Source: Candidatus Magasanikiibacteriota bacterium (lineage in GTDB: Bacteria; Patescibacteriota; Patescibacteriia; Magasanikbacterales; UBA922). Taken from it: a stretch of 39,914 bases of DNA. This document shows positions 9,609 through 18,150 of this stretch, one piece after another; position 1 is the stretch's first letter, and each line of letters opens with the position of its first letter. The stretch spans positions 1 to 39,914 of the forward strand of contig JABIEQ010000001.1 of assembly GCA_018651085.1 (NCBI GenBank), given 5' to 3'. The translations under genes were made by a program, and so were the position numbers. The notes beneath the pieces were generated by a model. That model saw only the letters and a program-made list of their open reading frames with translations. It searched no databases and was not told the origin of the DNA.

Positions 9609-10274
9609 ATGGCTGTTCTTACTCGAAAAGAAATGCTTGAAACTATTAATAATGGTGGTATTTCGTTTACTCCACCTCTTGATGGGTTTCAACTTCAACC
9701 CCACGCAATTGATCTACGTCTTGGGACAACTTTTTATATCCCAAAACCATGGCGTATCACCGAACAAGGACGAGAAGCCATCAATGTTGACCCACTTCGT
9801 GAGATTGATGACGGGAATTCTTTTGATATTGTCCAACTTTCTCCTGGTCAGCACTTTGAGATCCTTCCTAACGAATTTATTATTGCTGCAACGCTTGAGA
9901 AAATTGCTATTAACAATACAAAACTCATGGCAATTTTATATCCTCGTTCATCCATTAACCGTCGAGGTTTATCCGTTGATTTAAGTGGTATTATTGATAC
10001 AGGTTATAGTGGAACGCTCATGATCCCTATTCAAAATAATACAAACAACCAAGTTATTAAAGTGTACCCTGGTGAACGTATTTGCCAGATTGTTTTTGAA
10101 GAGCTTATTAGTGCTGTGCCAAAAGATACGGTGCATATTCATGGTCTTAACACGGCAAAATATATTGATGCGAATGATCAGACCCTTAGTTCTAAAAAAG
10201 ATAAGCGTGAAGAAATAGATCTTATCAAAAAAGGTAATCTTGATAAGTTAAAAAAACAATACCCTATTACTTAA
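9609..10274 (+). CDS. dCTP deaminase/dUTPase-superfamily protein
   Basis: 221 aa trimeric beta-fold nucleotide hydrolase family. The N-terminal half is Dcd-like: HAIDLRLGTTF at 32-42. Motif 2 is YPRSSINRRGL (111-121). Motif 3 reads GIIDTGYSG (127-135), with Asp130 and Tyr133 as in dUTPases, and the stretch after it is LMIPIQN. The catalytic Glu138 of E. coli Dcd (VLEFYN) aligns with Pro140, so deamination by the known mechanism looks impossible. Motif 4 is YPGERICQIVF, again dUTPase-like. The glycine-rich dUTPase motif 5 is missing and a lysine-rich tail replaces it. The likely activity is a dUTP or dCTP diphosphatase giving dUMP or dCMP. Automatic annotation would probably say dcd. It starts 2 nt after the synthase gene. 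Confidence 0.8.
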   Translation: MAVLTRKEMLETINNGGISFTPPLDGFQLQPHAIDLRLGTTFYIPKPWRITEQGREAINVDPLREIDDGNSFDIVQLSPGQHFEILPNEFIIAATLEKIAINNTKLMAILYPRSSINRRGLSVDLSGIIDTGYSGTLMIPIQNNTNNQVIKVYPGERICQIVFEELISAVPKDTVHIHGLNTAKYIDANDQTLSSKKDKREEIDLIKKGNLDKLKKQYPIT

Positions 10275-10287
10275 TAGCATATTACGT

Positions 10288-10743
10288 ATGTTAGATATTC
10301 CTTATCCATATATGCCAGAAGGGCGAACCATTCTTTATGTTTCAATGGATAATTCCTTCATGCAAGATGCAAAAAAAACAGCACAGGAATATTCTCTTGA
10401 TAAAAACTACCCAAATGCATCAGTTATTGTAAAAGACGGCATGATTATTGCTCGTGGTGCTAATGGATCGACGTATCATGATGAACATGGTTGTGAGAGA
10501 CGTCGACAAAATATTCCAACAGGACAAGGATATGAACTTTGTGAAGGATGTCATCCTAAAAACCATGGTGAACCGAGCGCACTTCGCGATGCGAAAGAAA
10601 AGGGTGTTGATCCAACTGGTGCTGATCTTTATTTATGGGGGCATTGGTGGTGTTGTGAACCTTGCTGGAACATGATGATTGATGCTGGAATTAATAATGT
10701 CTATTTACTTGAAAATGCCCACGAAATTTTTGTAAAAAAATAG
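10288..10743 (+). CDS. dCMP (deoxycytidylate) deaminase-family protein
   Basis: 151 aa zinc-dependent cytidine/deoxycytidylate deaminase fold. Catalytic zinc ligands are His93 with proton-shuttle Glu95 (HGEPSAL, where HAE is usual) and Cys123/Cys126 (CEPC). The region GCERRRQNIPTGQGYELC (68-85) with CEGCHP matches the insert of dCMP deaminases and offers Cys69, Cys85, Cys88 and His89 for a second structural zinc. The family converts dCMP to dUMP; some members also turn 5-methyl-dCMP into dTMP. It is third in the deoxynucleotide operon, 13 nt after the Dcd-fold gene. CMP/dCMP specificity cannot be read from sequence alone. Confidence 0.85.
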   Translation: MLDIPYPYMPEGRTILYVSMDNSFMQDAKKTAQEYSLDKNYPNASVIVKDGMIIARGANGSTYHDEHGCERRRQNIPTGQGYELCEGCHPKNHGEPSALRDAKEKGVDPTGADLYLWGHWWCCEPCWNMMIDAGINNVYLLENAHEIFVKK

Positions 10744-10759
10744 TAACTCTCACGTGCGT

Positions 10760-11341
10760 ATGAATCATGTTGTGGCTATTGTTGGTATGTGTGGCGCTGG
10801 GAAAAGCACCGTTTCAGATATCTTTGTAAAAAAAAGGTATGCCTTTGTTCGTTTTGGTCAAATCACTCTTGATATCGTGAAAGAACGTGGTATGGAAGTG
10901 AATGAACACAACGAAAAACTTGTGCGAGAAGGCTTACGACATGAACATGGGATGGCAGCCTTTGCAACACTTAATATTCCCAAATGTGACACACTTCTTC
11001 AAGAGAAAAATCTTGTTATCGATGGTTTATATAGTTGGTCTGAATATAAAGTCATGAAAACTCATTATGGGAAACGATTGTTTGTCGTAGCGGTCTACAG
11101 TCCTCCATCAGAACGCCATGAACGACTTTCTCATAGACATTCTGATAAAGAAGACACTGATCTACGACGCCGGCATTTTACAAAAGAAGAGGCTCGCTCT
11201 CGTGATTATGCTGAAATCGAGCACATTGAAAAAGCAGGGCCTATTGCTATGGCTGATTATACTATTATCAATGCGTGGGACGAACAAACGCTTGAAGAAA
11301 ATACCAACCGTATTATTGACCTTATTCAAAACAGATCATAA
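10760..11341 (+). CDS. P-loop kinase, UPF0200/dephospho-CoA-kinase-like
   Basis: 193 aa. Walker A GMCGAGKS is at residues 9-16. The pattern RFGQITLDIVKERG, then LREEHGM-like (LRHEHGM), then VIDGLYSWSEYKVM, and a C-terminal ADYTIINAW is that of the UPF0200/AAA_18-type small kinases best known from archaea, which resemble adenylate and dephospho-CoA kinases. The natural substrate is unknown. Its place between dCMP deaminase and DHFR suggests a (deoxy)nucleoside monophosphate kinase, by inference. A GTG at 10754 would add two residues; the ATG at 10760 was chosen because it is preceded by T like the other starts. It lies 6 nt before the DHFR gene. Confidence 0.75.
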   Translation: MNHVVAIVGMCGAGKSTVSDIFVKKRYAFVRFGQITLDIVKERGMEVNEHNEKLVREGLRHEHGMAAFATLNIPKCDTLLQEKNLVIDGLYSWSEYKVMKTHYGKRLFVVAVYSPPSERHERLSHRHSDKEDTDLRRRHFTKEEARSRDYAEIEHIEKAGPIAMADYTIINAWDEQTLEENTNRIIDLIQNRS

Positions 11342-11824
<483 letters not shown>

Positions 11825-11827
11825 GCT

Positions 11828-12538
11828 ATGGGAACTTTTATCATGTTAGATGGCATTGATGGATCTGGGAAAAGTACTATAATCTCTTCTTGGGTAGAGC
11901 ATCTTGAACAACGCCAAAAAGTATTTAGATTAAAACCGTATTGGCTCACGCACCATAAGCATCCGACCCTTCAAGAACTTGAATCATATGATGTGATTGT
12001 CTCTTCTGAGCCTACATCTGTGTGGGTTGGAGCCGCTATCCGTCAAGAACTTGTTCAAAATCATGATGATTATTCTCAAAACACGGTTGTTCGTGCGTTT
12101 GCCCTTGATCGACTCATTTTATACAAACGTCTTCTTGTTCCTCTTCTTGCACAAGGAAAAACAATCATTCAAGATAGAGGAGTAAGCACCTCTCTTTGTT
12201 ATCAACCACTTGAACCACACGGTATGAGACGAGCAGACATTGCCCTTGTTCGAGGGAATGATTTTGCACTTACCCATGCCCCTCATCACCTGGTTATTAC
12301 TGATATCCCCGTGTCATCTGCTATGAATCGATTAGGAGGTCGCACTGAAAAACAAGATAATGCAGTGTTTGAAAAAGCATCATTTCTTGAAGATGCTCGA
12401 CAAACTTTTTTATCAAAAGATTTTCAACAATACTTTACAAGGCAAGATACAGCTATTCACTTGTTGAATACTGACAGCTCAATTGATATAATGAAAAAAG
12501 ATGCTATTACTCTTTTAGAGTCCATCCTTCATTCTTAG
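11828..12538 (+). CDS. tmk: Thymidylate kinase
   Basis: 236 aa. It phosphorylates dTMP to dTDP. The P-loop GIDGSGKS is at 9-16. SEPTS (61-65) stands in place of the more common REPGGT. DRGVSTSLCYQ (117-127) is the DR-S-YQ signature that contacts thymine and phosphate. A LID-like GGRTEKQDN lies near residue 165. The protein is slightly longer than the 205-215 residues of most bacterial Tmk. It is last of the nucleotide enzymes in the operon, and 11 nt separate it from the membrane protein gene. Confidence 0.88.
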   Translation: MGTFIMLDGIDGSGKSTIISSWVEHLEQRQKVFRLKPYWLTHHKHPTLQELESYDVIVSSEPTSVWVGAAIRQELVQNHDDYSQNTVVRAFALDRLILYKRLLVPLLAQGKTIIQDRGVSTSLCYQPLEPHGMRRADIALVRGNDFALTHAPHHLVITDIPVSSAMNRLGGRTEKQDNAVFEKASFLEDARQTFLSKDFQQYFTRQDTAIHLLNTDSSIDIMKKDAITLLESILHS

Positions 12539-12549
12539 TCTGTCACTTT

Positions 12550-13293
12550 ATGCTTATATCTTCTCGCGCTATTATTTCGCAAAGTTTCTCTTTATACACG
12601 AAACATCTTTCTTTGTTTCTTCGTGCATCTCTTTTGTTGTTTTTACCATCATTACTTATTGTACTTTCACGTGTGGCTTCAATCAGCTTATTTCAAAATG
12701 GCGTAGTCCCTGTTTCTCTCAATGTTGGTATATTTTTTATTTTATTTTTGTTTTTTTCAATTATTGCTATCTGGTACACTCTTTTACTTACTCGGGTTGT
12801 TGCAGCAAGATATGTTGGAGACAACACCACGTCTATTACAACGGCACTTAAAGAAACAAGGCCATTGGTTTTTTCTGCGATTGGGGCATCTATTCTTGCG
12901 ACTTTAATTTCTATTGGTGGTTTTTTCCTTTTCTTTATCCCTGGTTTTATTTTCTCTTTATGGTTCATCTTTGCTTTATATGCTATTGCTATTGATAAAC
13001 AAAAGGCTATTGCTTCTTTGAAAACAAGTAAGCATCTCGTGCAGGGTCGTTGGTGGGCTGTATTATGGAGATTTCTTGTTCCCCTTGTCCTCTTTGTCTT
13101 TTTAGCTTTTCTTGTACAAACTGTTCTAAAATTTCTTGTTACCAGTACTCTTGTTGGTATTCTTCCTGACACTATTGCCTTTATTATTTTAAGCTCACTT
13201 ACTTATTTAACAGCATCTCTTTTTGCTCCATTCACAACGACAGCTCAAACCATTCTATACCTTTCTTTAAAACAATCAGCTTCAGAAAGCTAG
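12550..13293 (+). CDS. Polytopic membrane protein of unknown function
   Basis: 247 aa, about six hydrophobic helices (roughly 20-45, 58-82, 110-150 as two, 170-195, 205-235). Basic loop segments such as KQKAIASLKTSKHLVQGRWW lie between helices. The layout, with a repeated pattern of helix pairs and a W-containing loop, resembles the membrane domain found in glycerophosphodiester phosphodiesterases and DUF975-like proteins, but I do not recognise it with certainty. It ends the deoxynucleotide operon before the terminator at 13316. The protein at 27083-28060 has a comparable architecture. No link to nucleotide metabolism is visible beyond cotranscription. Confidence 0.65.
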   Translation: MLISSRAIISQSFSLYTKHLSLFLRASLLLFLPSLLIVLSRVASISLFQNGVVPVSLNVGIFFILFLFFSIIAIWYTLLLTRVVAARYVGDNTTSITTALKETRPLVFSAIGASILATLISIGGFFLFFIPGFIFSLWFIFALYAIAIDKQKAIASLKTSKHLVQGRWWAVLWRFLVPLVLFVFLAFLVQTVLKFLVTSTLVGILPDTIAFIILSSLTYLTASLFAPFTTTAQTILYLSLKQSASES

Positions 13294-13315
13294 GCATTTT
13301 TTGTCTTAACAAAGC

Positions 13316-13343
13316 GAAAAGCCTCATACATATGAGGCTTTTC
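13316..13343 (+). terminator. Terminator of the deoxynucleotide operon
   Basis: A 13-bp perfect stem (GAAAAGCCTCATA / TATGAGGCTTTTC) with a CA loop. The T tract is short (four), so efficiency is uncertain. Its right arm overlaps the gatB -35. Confidence 0.65.
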
Positions 13344-13367
13344 AAATATAGGTGTGCATGATACAAT
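13339..13367 (+). promoter_or_regulatory. gatB promoter
   Basis: TTTTCA, 17 bp, TACAAT with TGA extended -10. Expected start near 13374, 19 nt before the ATG at 13393. This excludes the ATG at 13354, which is inside the promoter. Confidence 0.65.
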
Positions 13368-13392
13368 TCGGGTATATTTATCTGATTTTTTT

Positions 13393-14949
13393 ATGGCTAC
13401 ATATACTCCAATTATTGGTATGGAAGTGCATATTGAACTTAATACCAACAGTAAGATGTTTTGTGCTTGCTTAAACAATCCTGATGAGCAAACACCAAAC
13501 ACAAACATTTGCCCTATCTGTACAGGTCACCCCGGGACCCTTCCTACACCAAATAAGGCTGCTATTATTTCTACCATCACCATTGGAAAGGCTTTAGGGT
13601 GTTCTATTAGAGAACTCTCAAAATTTGATAGAAAACACTACTTTTATCCTGACCTTCCAAAAGGATATCAGATTTCTCAGTATGATGAACCTATTGCTGA
13701 ATATGGTTCTATTTCCCTTACGTTCCCTCTTGAAGAGAACATCCGTGATACAGCGAAGATTGGGATATGTCGAGCCCACCTTGAAGAAGACACCGCCAAA
13801 CTTCTTCATGATACTGATGGAAGCACTCTTGTTGATTTTAATCGGTCGGGGACCCCTCTTGTTGAAATTGTAACTGATCCTGATTTTAAAACAGCATTAG
13901 AAGCAAAAATATACTGCCAAGAACTTCGTATTCTTCTTCGCGCACTCGACGTAAGTGATGCTGACATGGAAAAAGGCCACATGCGTTGTGAGGCCAATAT
14001 TTCTATTCAAGAAAGTGGCCAATTCGAAATTGTTGATGGTGTTGTAAAACCACTTAATGGGTACACCCTTCTTCCAAAAGTAGAATTGAAAAATCTAAAC
14101 TCTTTTAAGGCTGTTGAACGTGGTATTGCGTATGAAATCAAACGACAGACAGCACTTATTGAAAAAAAGGAATCCTGGCATCAAGAAACACGTGGATGGG
14201 ATGAGGCAACACAACAAACAGTTGCCCAAAGAACAAAAGAAGATGCAGCAGAGTATCGTTACTTCCCAGAACCAGATATTCCTCCTTTTCACCCACAAGT
14301 ATTTTTAAAAAATATTTCCCTTCCTGAACTTCCTCAGGCAAAACGTATTCGGTTTAAAGAAGAATATGGCTTTTCTTATGCTGATTCCATGCTTTTAAGT
14401 AAGCATAAAGCCTGGGCTGATTTCACCGAACACACCATGAGTGAACTTGTTGATTGGTTATATACGCTTCCTGATATAAAAGGAGATAGCGATGAAATAA
14501 AAGAAGAGAAAAAAACTAAACTTGCCCGACTAGCAGGTGGTTGGATTACAACTAAACTTATGGGCGCTATGAATGAAAGAAATATTGTTATTTCTTCTCT
14601 TCACATGAGTGCAGAAAATTTTGCTGAACTTATTGCTCTTATTTATGCAGGTCGCATCAATTCCACTAATGCTCAAAAAATTCTTTCACACATGCTTGAC
14701 GCTACGACTGATAAAGATCCAACGCACATTATGGAAGAACACGGTTATGGCCAAATTACTGACACCTCAGCACTTGAACCTCACATAGCAACGGTTATTA
14801 CTAACTTTCCTAAACAAGTTGCTGCGTTTCAATCAGGAAAAGAACCTATACTCAAGTTCCTTATTGGTATGGTTATGAAAGAAACAGAAGGAAGTGCTGA
14901 TCCTGAGGTTGTTGAACATCTTCTTCGAGAAAAATTGATTACTCTTTAA
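13393..14949 (+). CDS. gatB: Aspartyl/glutamyl-tRNA amidotransferase subunit B
   Basis: 518 aa, usual length is about 475-500. GatB activates the side chain of misacylated Glu-tRNA(Gln) or Asp-tRNA(Asn) for amidation by GatA-derived ammonia. The cradle domain begins TPIIGMEVHIEL and has CPICTGHPGTLP, with zinc-binding cysteines, FDRKHYFYPDLPKGYQISQ and NRSGTPLVEIVTDPD. The tail is a YqeY-like helical domain (about 350-518). A Lys/Glu-rich insert lies near residue 375 (KGDSDEIKEEKKTK). The start was chosen from the promoter position. gatA and gatC are not in the window, so it is a monocistronic gatB. Confidence 0.95.
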   Translation: MATYTPIIGMEVHIELNTNSKMFCACLNNPDEQTPNTNICPICTGHPGTLPTPNKAAIISTITIGKALGCSIRELSKFDRKHYFYPDLPKGYQISQYDEPIAEYGSISLTFPLEENIRDTAKIGICRAHLEEDTAKLLHDTDGSTLVDFNRSGTPLVEIVTDPDFKTALEAKIYCQELRILLRALDVSDADMEKGHMRCEANISIQESGQFEIVDGVVKPLNGYTLLPKVELKNLNSFKAVERGIAYEIKRQTALIEKKESWHQETRGWDEATQQTVAQRTKEDAAEYRYFPEPDIPPFHPQVFLKNISLPELPQAKRIRFKEEYGFSYADSMLLSKHKAWADFTEHTMSELVDWLYTLPDIKGDSDEIKEEKKTKLARLAGGWITTKLMGAMNERNIVISSLHMSAENFAELIALIYAGRINSTNAQKILSHMLDATTDKDPTHIMEEHGYGQITDTSALEPHIATVITNFPKQVAAFQSGKEPILKFLIGMVMKETEGSADPEVVEHLLREKLITL

Positions 14950-14963
14950 CTCCCTCATACAAA

Positions 14964-14990
14964 AAAACATCCCACATAGTGGGATGTTTT
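14964..14990. terminator. Bidirectional terminator between gatB and the basic-protein gene
   Basis: A 12-bp stem AAAACATCCCAC / GTGGGATGTTTT with a 3-nt ATA loop. The A run on the left gives seven T on the minus strand. The stop codon of the minus-strand gene overlaps the right end. Confidence 0.85.
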
Positions 14991-15699
14991 AGTTTTGTAG
15001 ATTATCTATGATTTTTTTAAAATCATTCATGTCATTTTTCTTGATGACACCGCTTTTATACTTTTTATACACATCTCGTTTCATGTATTTTTTATCTCGT
15101 GCAGTGATGGTTCCCCCTGTTGGCCTTTTTTTTGCATACCCTGACACTAGACTCTTAAAATATTCCTGATCTTTTTTGTCAACGTGCTGGTATATTCCTC
15201 GTTTATGTTTTTTGAAAAACTTCTTTATTTTTTTATCAAATCCACCAAGTCCTGTTCTTTTAAATTCATTCCCTGTTTTTACCTTTAATGTATAAGGTCC
15301 TCCCGTTGCGACTTCTTTTTTAGCAAGATCCTGTGCCTGTTTTCGTTCTTTTATCATTTTTCTAATATACGCATAACGCCTTCTGTTAGCAAGCTCACTA
15401 TCTTCTTTTACCCCATATCTATCACCTGACCACCCTGCATCAAATACAGATCTTTTAATATGCCCTGATCTTCCGACTGTTGTTTTAGCAGCATCCCTTT
15501 TATTTGCAATAACGTGGCTAATTGATGTTGTTGCTCCATATTTTTTATGTTGCTCACGTGATAGCTGATTCGCTGAAACACGAGCCTGATCTGCTTTTTT
15601 ATGTTGATTGAGTTTTGTCACGCTGTGCTTTTGTGCTCTTACAGGCCTACTTGAAGATGGCCGCACGGCTCGTGATTGTGAAAAACGTAGTGCACTCAC
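14989..15699 (-). CDS. Highly basic hypothetical protein with an internal repeat
   Basis: 236 aa, not recognised. It is extremely rich in Lys and Arg throughout, with few hydrophobic stretches, no TM and no cysteine. Residues 161-188 (FFKKHKRGIYQHVDKKDQEY onward) and 211-234 (YKKYKSGVIKKNDMNDFKKI onward) look like copies of one another: KK-hydrophobic-K-x-G-hydrophobic, then D-x-x-D-x-F-K. Nucleic-acid binding is plausible from charge alone. The start is GTG, the only non-ATG start I assign; an in-frame TAA lies four codons upstream and leaves no better choice. It follows miaA by 26 nt and is the last gene of that unit. Confidence 0.6.
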   Translation of the reverse strand: MSALRFSQSRAVRPSSSRPVRAQKHSVTKLNQHKKADQARVSANQLSREQHKKYGATTSISHVIANKRDAAKTTVGRSGHIKRSVFDAGWSGDRYGVKEDSELANRRRYAYIRKMIKERKQAQDLAKKEVATGGPYTLKVKTGNEFKRTGLGGFDKKIKKFFKKHKRGIYQHVDKKDQEYFKSLVSGYAKKRPTGGTITARDKKYMKRDVYKKYKSGVIKKNDMNDFKKIIDNLQN

Positions 15700-15725
15700 A
15701 AAAATATCTTATGTTTACTCTTCTA

Positions 15726-16682
15726 TTATTGCTTGTTTTTTAAAAACTGTCCAACGAAAGTGTTTACTTGCTCGAAATTTTCACACCAATTGATACGAGT
15801 ATCCCTTTTAAACCATGTTTTTTGTCTTCTGGCAAAGCGTCTTGTATCTCGTTTTAATAATTCAACGGTTTCTTCAAGTGATTGTTCATTTATAAAGTAT
15901 TTTTGAAACTGCCTATACCCAATACCACTCATGCTTGGTAATTGCCAGCTGTATTTTTGTTTTAATAATTTTTCAATTTCTTCGACTAATCCACCTGCGA
16001 TCATTTCATCAACCCGTACACTAATTCGATCATATAATAACTCCTTTGGCGCATCAATACCAACTTGTAAAATATCAAATATCGGCTCCCCTGATTTTCT
16101 TTGTGAAGAAAATGATTCACCTGTCATGATGCATACTTCTAATGCTCTGATAATTCTTCGTTTATTCTTTTTATCAATACTTTTTGTGATTTCTGGGTCA
16201 AGCTTTTCAAGTAACAACATTAAATCTTCATTACTCTTTTCTTCAAGGCTTGCCCGTAATTTTTTGTTTGGTGGAACACGAGGGATAGCAAAATTATCTA
16301 CGAGTGCAGAAATATATAACCCTGTTCCCCCAACGATAAAAGGAATTCTCCCGTGAGAGTGTGCAAATTTACAATACTTTATTGCTTGATCTCTAAATTC
16401 TGCAACAGTAAACCGTTTTCCTGGATCAAGAAAATCAATCAAATGATGTGGTACATCATTTACAAAATATGTTCTTCTTGGACCACTTTTTGTAAACCAC
16501 CAGCGCCACTCCCCAGGTTCTTTTGCTGTCCCAATGTTCATTTTTTTATAGATCTGTCTTGAATCTGCTGAAATAATTTCACCGTTATACTTTTCCGCCA
16601 ACTTTAAACTCCAACTGGTTTTCCCAGAGGCAGTTGGTCCTAGTAGGACAACAACTTTTGGTAACCCTTCCTTTTTTTTCAT
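15726..16682 (-). CDS. miaA: tRNA dimethylallyltransferase
   Basis: 318 aa. It transfers the dimethylallyl group to N6 of A37 in tRNAs reading UNN codons; MiaB then methylthiolates the product. The P-loop GPTASGKT is at 15-22, then ISADSRQIYKKMNIGTAK, and VPHHLIDFLDPGKRFTVAEF for substrate binding. VGGTGLYISAL and the C-terminal RYARRQ-like RRFARRQKTWFKRD complete the set. A roughly 15-residue Trp/Arg-rich insert precedes VPHHLID. The ATG at 16682 starts 2 nt after the miaB stop; the upstream start at 16718 would overlap miaB. Confidence 0.95.
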   Translation of the reverse strand: MKKKEGLPKVVVLLGPTASGKTSWSLKLAEKYNGEIISADSRQIYKKMNIGTAKEPGEWRWWFTKSGPRRTYFVNDVPHHLIDFLDPGKRFTVAEFRDQAIKYCKFAHSHGRIPFIVGGTGLYISALVDNFAIPRVPPNKKLRASLEEKSNEDLMLLLEKLDPEITKSIDKKNKRRIIRALEVCIMTGESFSSQRKSGEPIFDILQVGIDAPKELLYDRISVRVDEMIAGGLVEEIEKLLKQKYSWQLPSMSGIGYRQFQKYFINEQSLEETVELLKRDTRRFARRQKTWFKRDTRINWCENFEQVNTFVGQFLKNKQ

Positions 16683-16684
16683 AT

Positions 16685-18028
16685 CTATACTGTTATATGA
16701 TCTCCAAAAAGCATCCACTCACCAGCTTTATATACTTTTACCCGCGAAACACTCCCAATAAGTGATTCTTCCCCTTTAAATTGTACTCGTTTCATCTCAC
16801 TTGAATTGCCACTACACCATCCACGATGCCAATCATCTACTAATACTGACACTTCTTTATCTAGATATGCTTGATTTTTTTTCAATACGATCTTTTCCAT
16901 TAAGCGTTGCAATTTCCACCATCTTTTTTTCTTTTCTTCTTGTGTTACATCGTCTTTAAAGGCTTTTGCTGCAACTGTTCCTGATCGTTCTGAATACTTT
17001 GCCGTGTATGAAATGTCAAAATCACATATCTCATATAAACTTACAGTATCATTGAACTGTTCTTTTGTTTCTCCACAAAATCCAACGATAATATCTGTTC
17101 CGATTGCAATGTTTGGTTTTTTTTCTCGAATCTTTTTAATTGTTTCGATAAATAGTTCTCTATCGTGACGCCTATTCATTTTCTTAAGCATGTCCGTATT
17201 CCCTGATTGTACTGGAAGATGCAAAAAATTTACTTGCTTTGGGAGTGTTAACGCATCGATAACTTCGTCCGTCATATACAATGGATGCGGGGCGGTATAA
17301 TGAATACGCTTAATCCCTTCTATTTGATTTAATTCCCACAAAAGTTTTGCAAAGTCACTTTCTTTATACGGATTACTCGCTGAAAAGTATTCTGGGTCTG
17401 GTGCAACATAATGATTTACAATTTGCCCAAGCAGAGTTATTTCTATGTACCCATTTTTTGCAAGTAAGCGACATTCTTCAAGAATAGCTTGTAATGATCT
17501 ATTTACTTCAAGTCCCCTAGAGAATGGTACCACACAATACGTGCAAAAGTGGTTACATCCTGTTTGAATAGTTACAAATGCCTGAAATGTACTTTTATAC
17601 GTTGGCTGCAATTGAAGATAATCTTCTTTTAAATTTTCCATCACTCGAAGATCTGGATTCAATTCTGTTAACCACTTTGGTAAGTGGATCATGTCTTTTG
17701 TTGGAAAGTATAAATCGACACCTTTTAACTTTGAACCCATCTTATCTTTTTTGTCTCGCCCAGGCATACACCCAGTGACCCCAACGATAAGATGCGGTTT
17801 TTCTTTTTTTAATTTTGAAAGATTCCTTGAAAGCCCAAAAATACGATCTTCAGCAGCTTGCCTTACTGAACAGCTATTTAATAGCACAACATCAGCATCT
17901 TCTGGTCCATCCACAGCTTTTAGCCCCATATTTTCTAAAATAGTGGCCATTCTTTCTGAATCACTTTTATTCATCTGGCACCCGAAGGTAACAATGTGAT
18001 AGGAATATTGTTGACTAGTTGTTAACAT
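16685..18028 (-). CDS. miaB: tRNA-2-methylthio-N6-dimethylallyladenosine synthase
   Basis: 447 aa radical SAM methylthiotransferase acting on i6A37 made by MiaA, its immediate downstream neighbour. The UPF0004 domain carries the three auxiliary cluster cysteines in FGCQMNKSD, LNSCSVRQ and TGCMPGRD. The radical SAM CxxxCxxC is in GCNHFCTYCVVPFSRG. A C-terminal TRAM domain covers about residues 375-447. The ATG at 18028 was chosen over 18067, as it yields the conventional N-terminus and is preceded by T. I could not find a convincing promoter in the AT-rich 122 bp upstream. Confidence 0.95.
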   Translation of the reverse strand: MLTTSQQYSYHIVTFGCQMNKSDSERMATILENMGLKAVDGPEDADVVLLNSCSVRQAAEDRIFGLSRNLSKLKKEKPHLIVGVTGCMPGRDKKDKMGSKLKGVDLYFPTKDMIHLPKWLTELNPDLRVMENLKEDYLQLQPTYKSTFQAFVTIQTGCNHFCTYCVVPFSRGLEVNRSLQAILEECRLLAKNGYIEITLLGQIVNHYVAPDPEYFSASNPYKESDFAKLLWELNQIEGIKRIHYTAPHPLYMTDEVIDALTLPKQVNFLHLPVQSGNTDMLKKMNRRHDRELFIETIKKIREKKPNIAIGTDIIVGFCGETKEQFNDTVSLYEICDFDISYTAKYSERSGTVAAKAFKDDVTQEEKKKRWWKLQRLMEKIVLKKNQAYLDKEVSVLVDDWHRGWCSGNSSEMKRVQFKGEESLIGSVSRVKVYKAGEWMLFGDHITV

Positions 18029-18114
18029 ATTTTCATTGATTTTAATACAAAACAGCAAAAAAATCAAGTATTAGCTTAACCTAGCTAAAAAATATTTAAA
18101 AATGCAAAAAAATG

Positions 18115-18123
18115 TGCTATACT
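18115..18123 (+). promoter_or_regulatory. Promoter of the DUF4116-like gene pair (extended -10)
   Basis: TGC-TATACT, with no good -35 (TTTAAA at 17 bp). Expected start near 18130, 21 nt before the ATG at 18151. Confidence 0.6.
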
Positions 18124-18150
18124 ACATATTAGTATTTTTTTTCTTCATAT

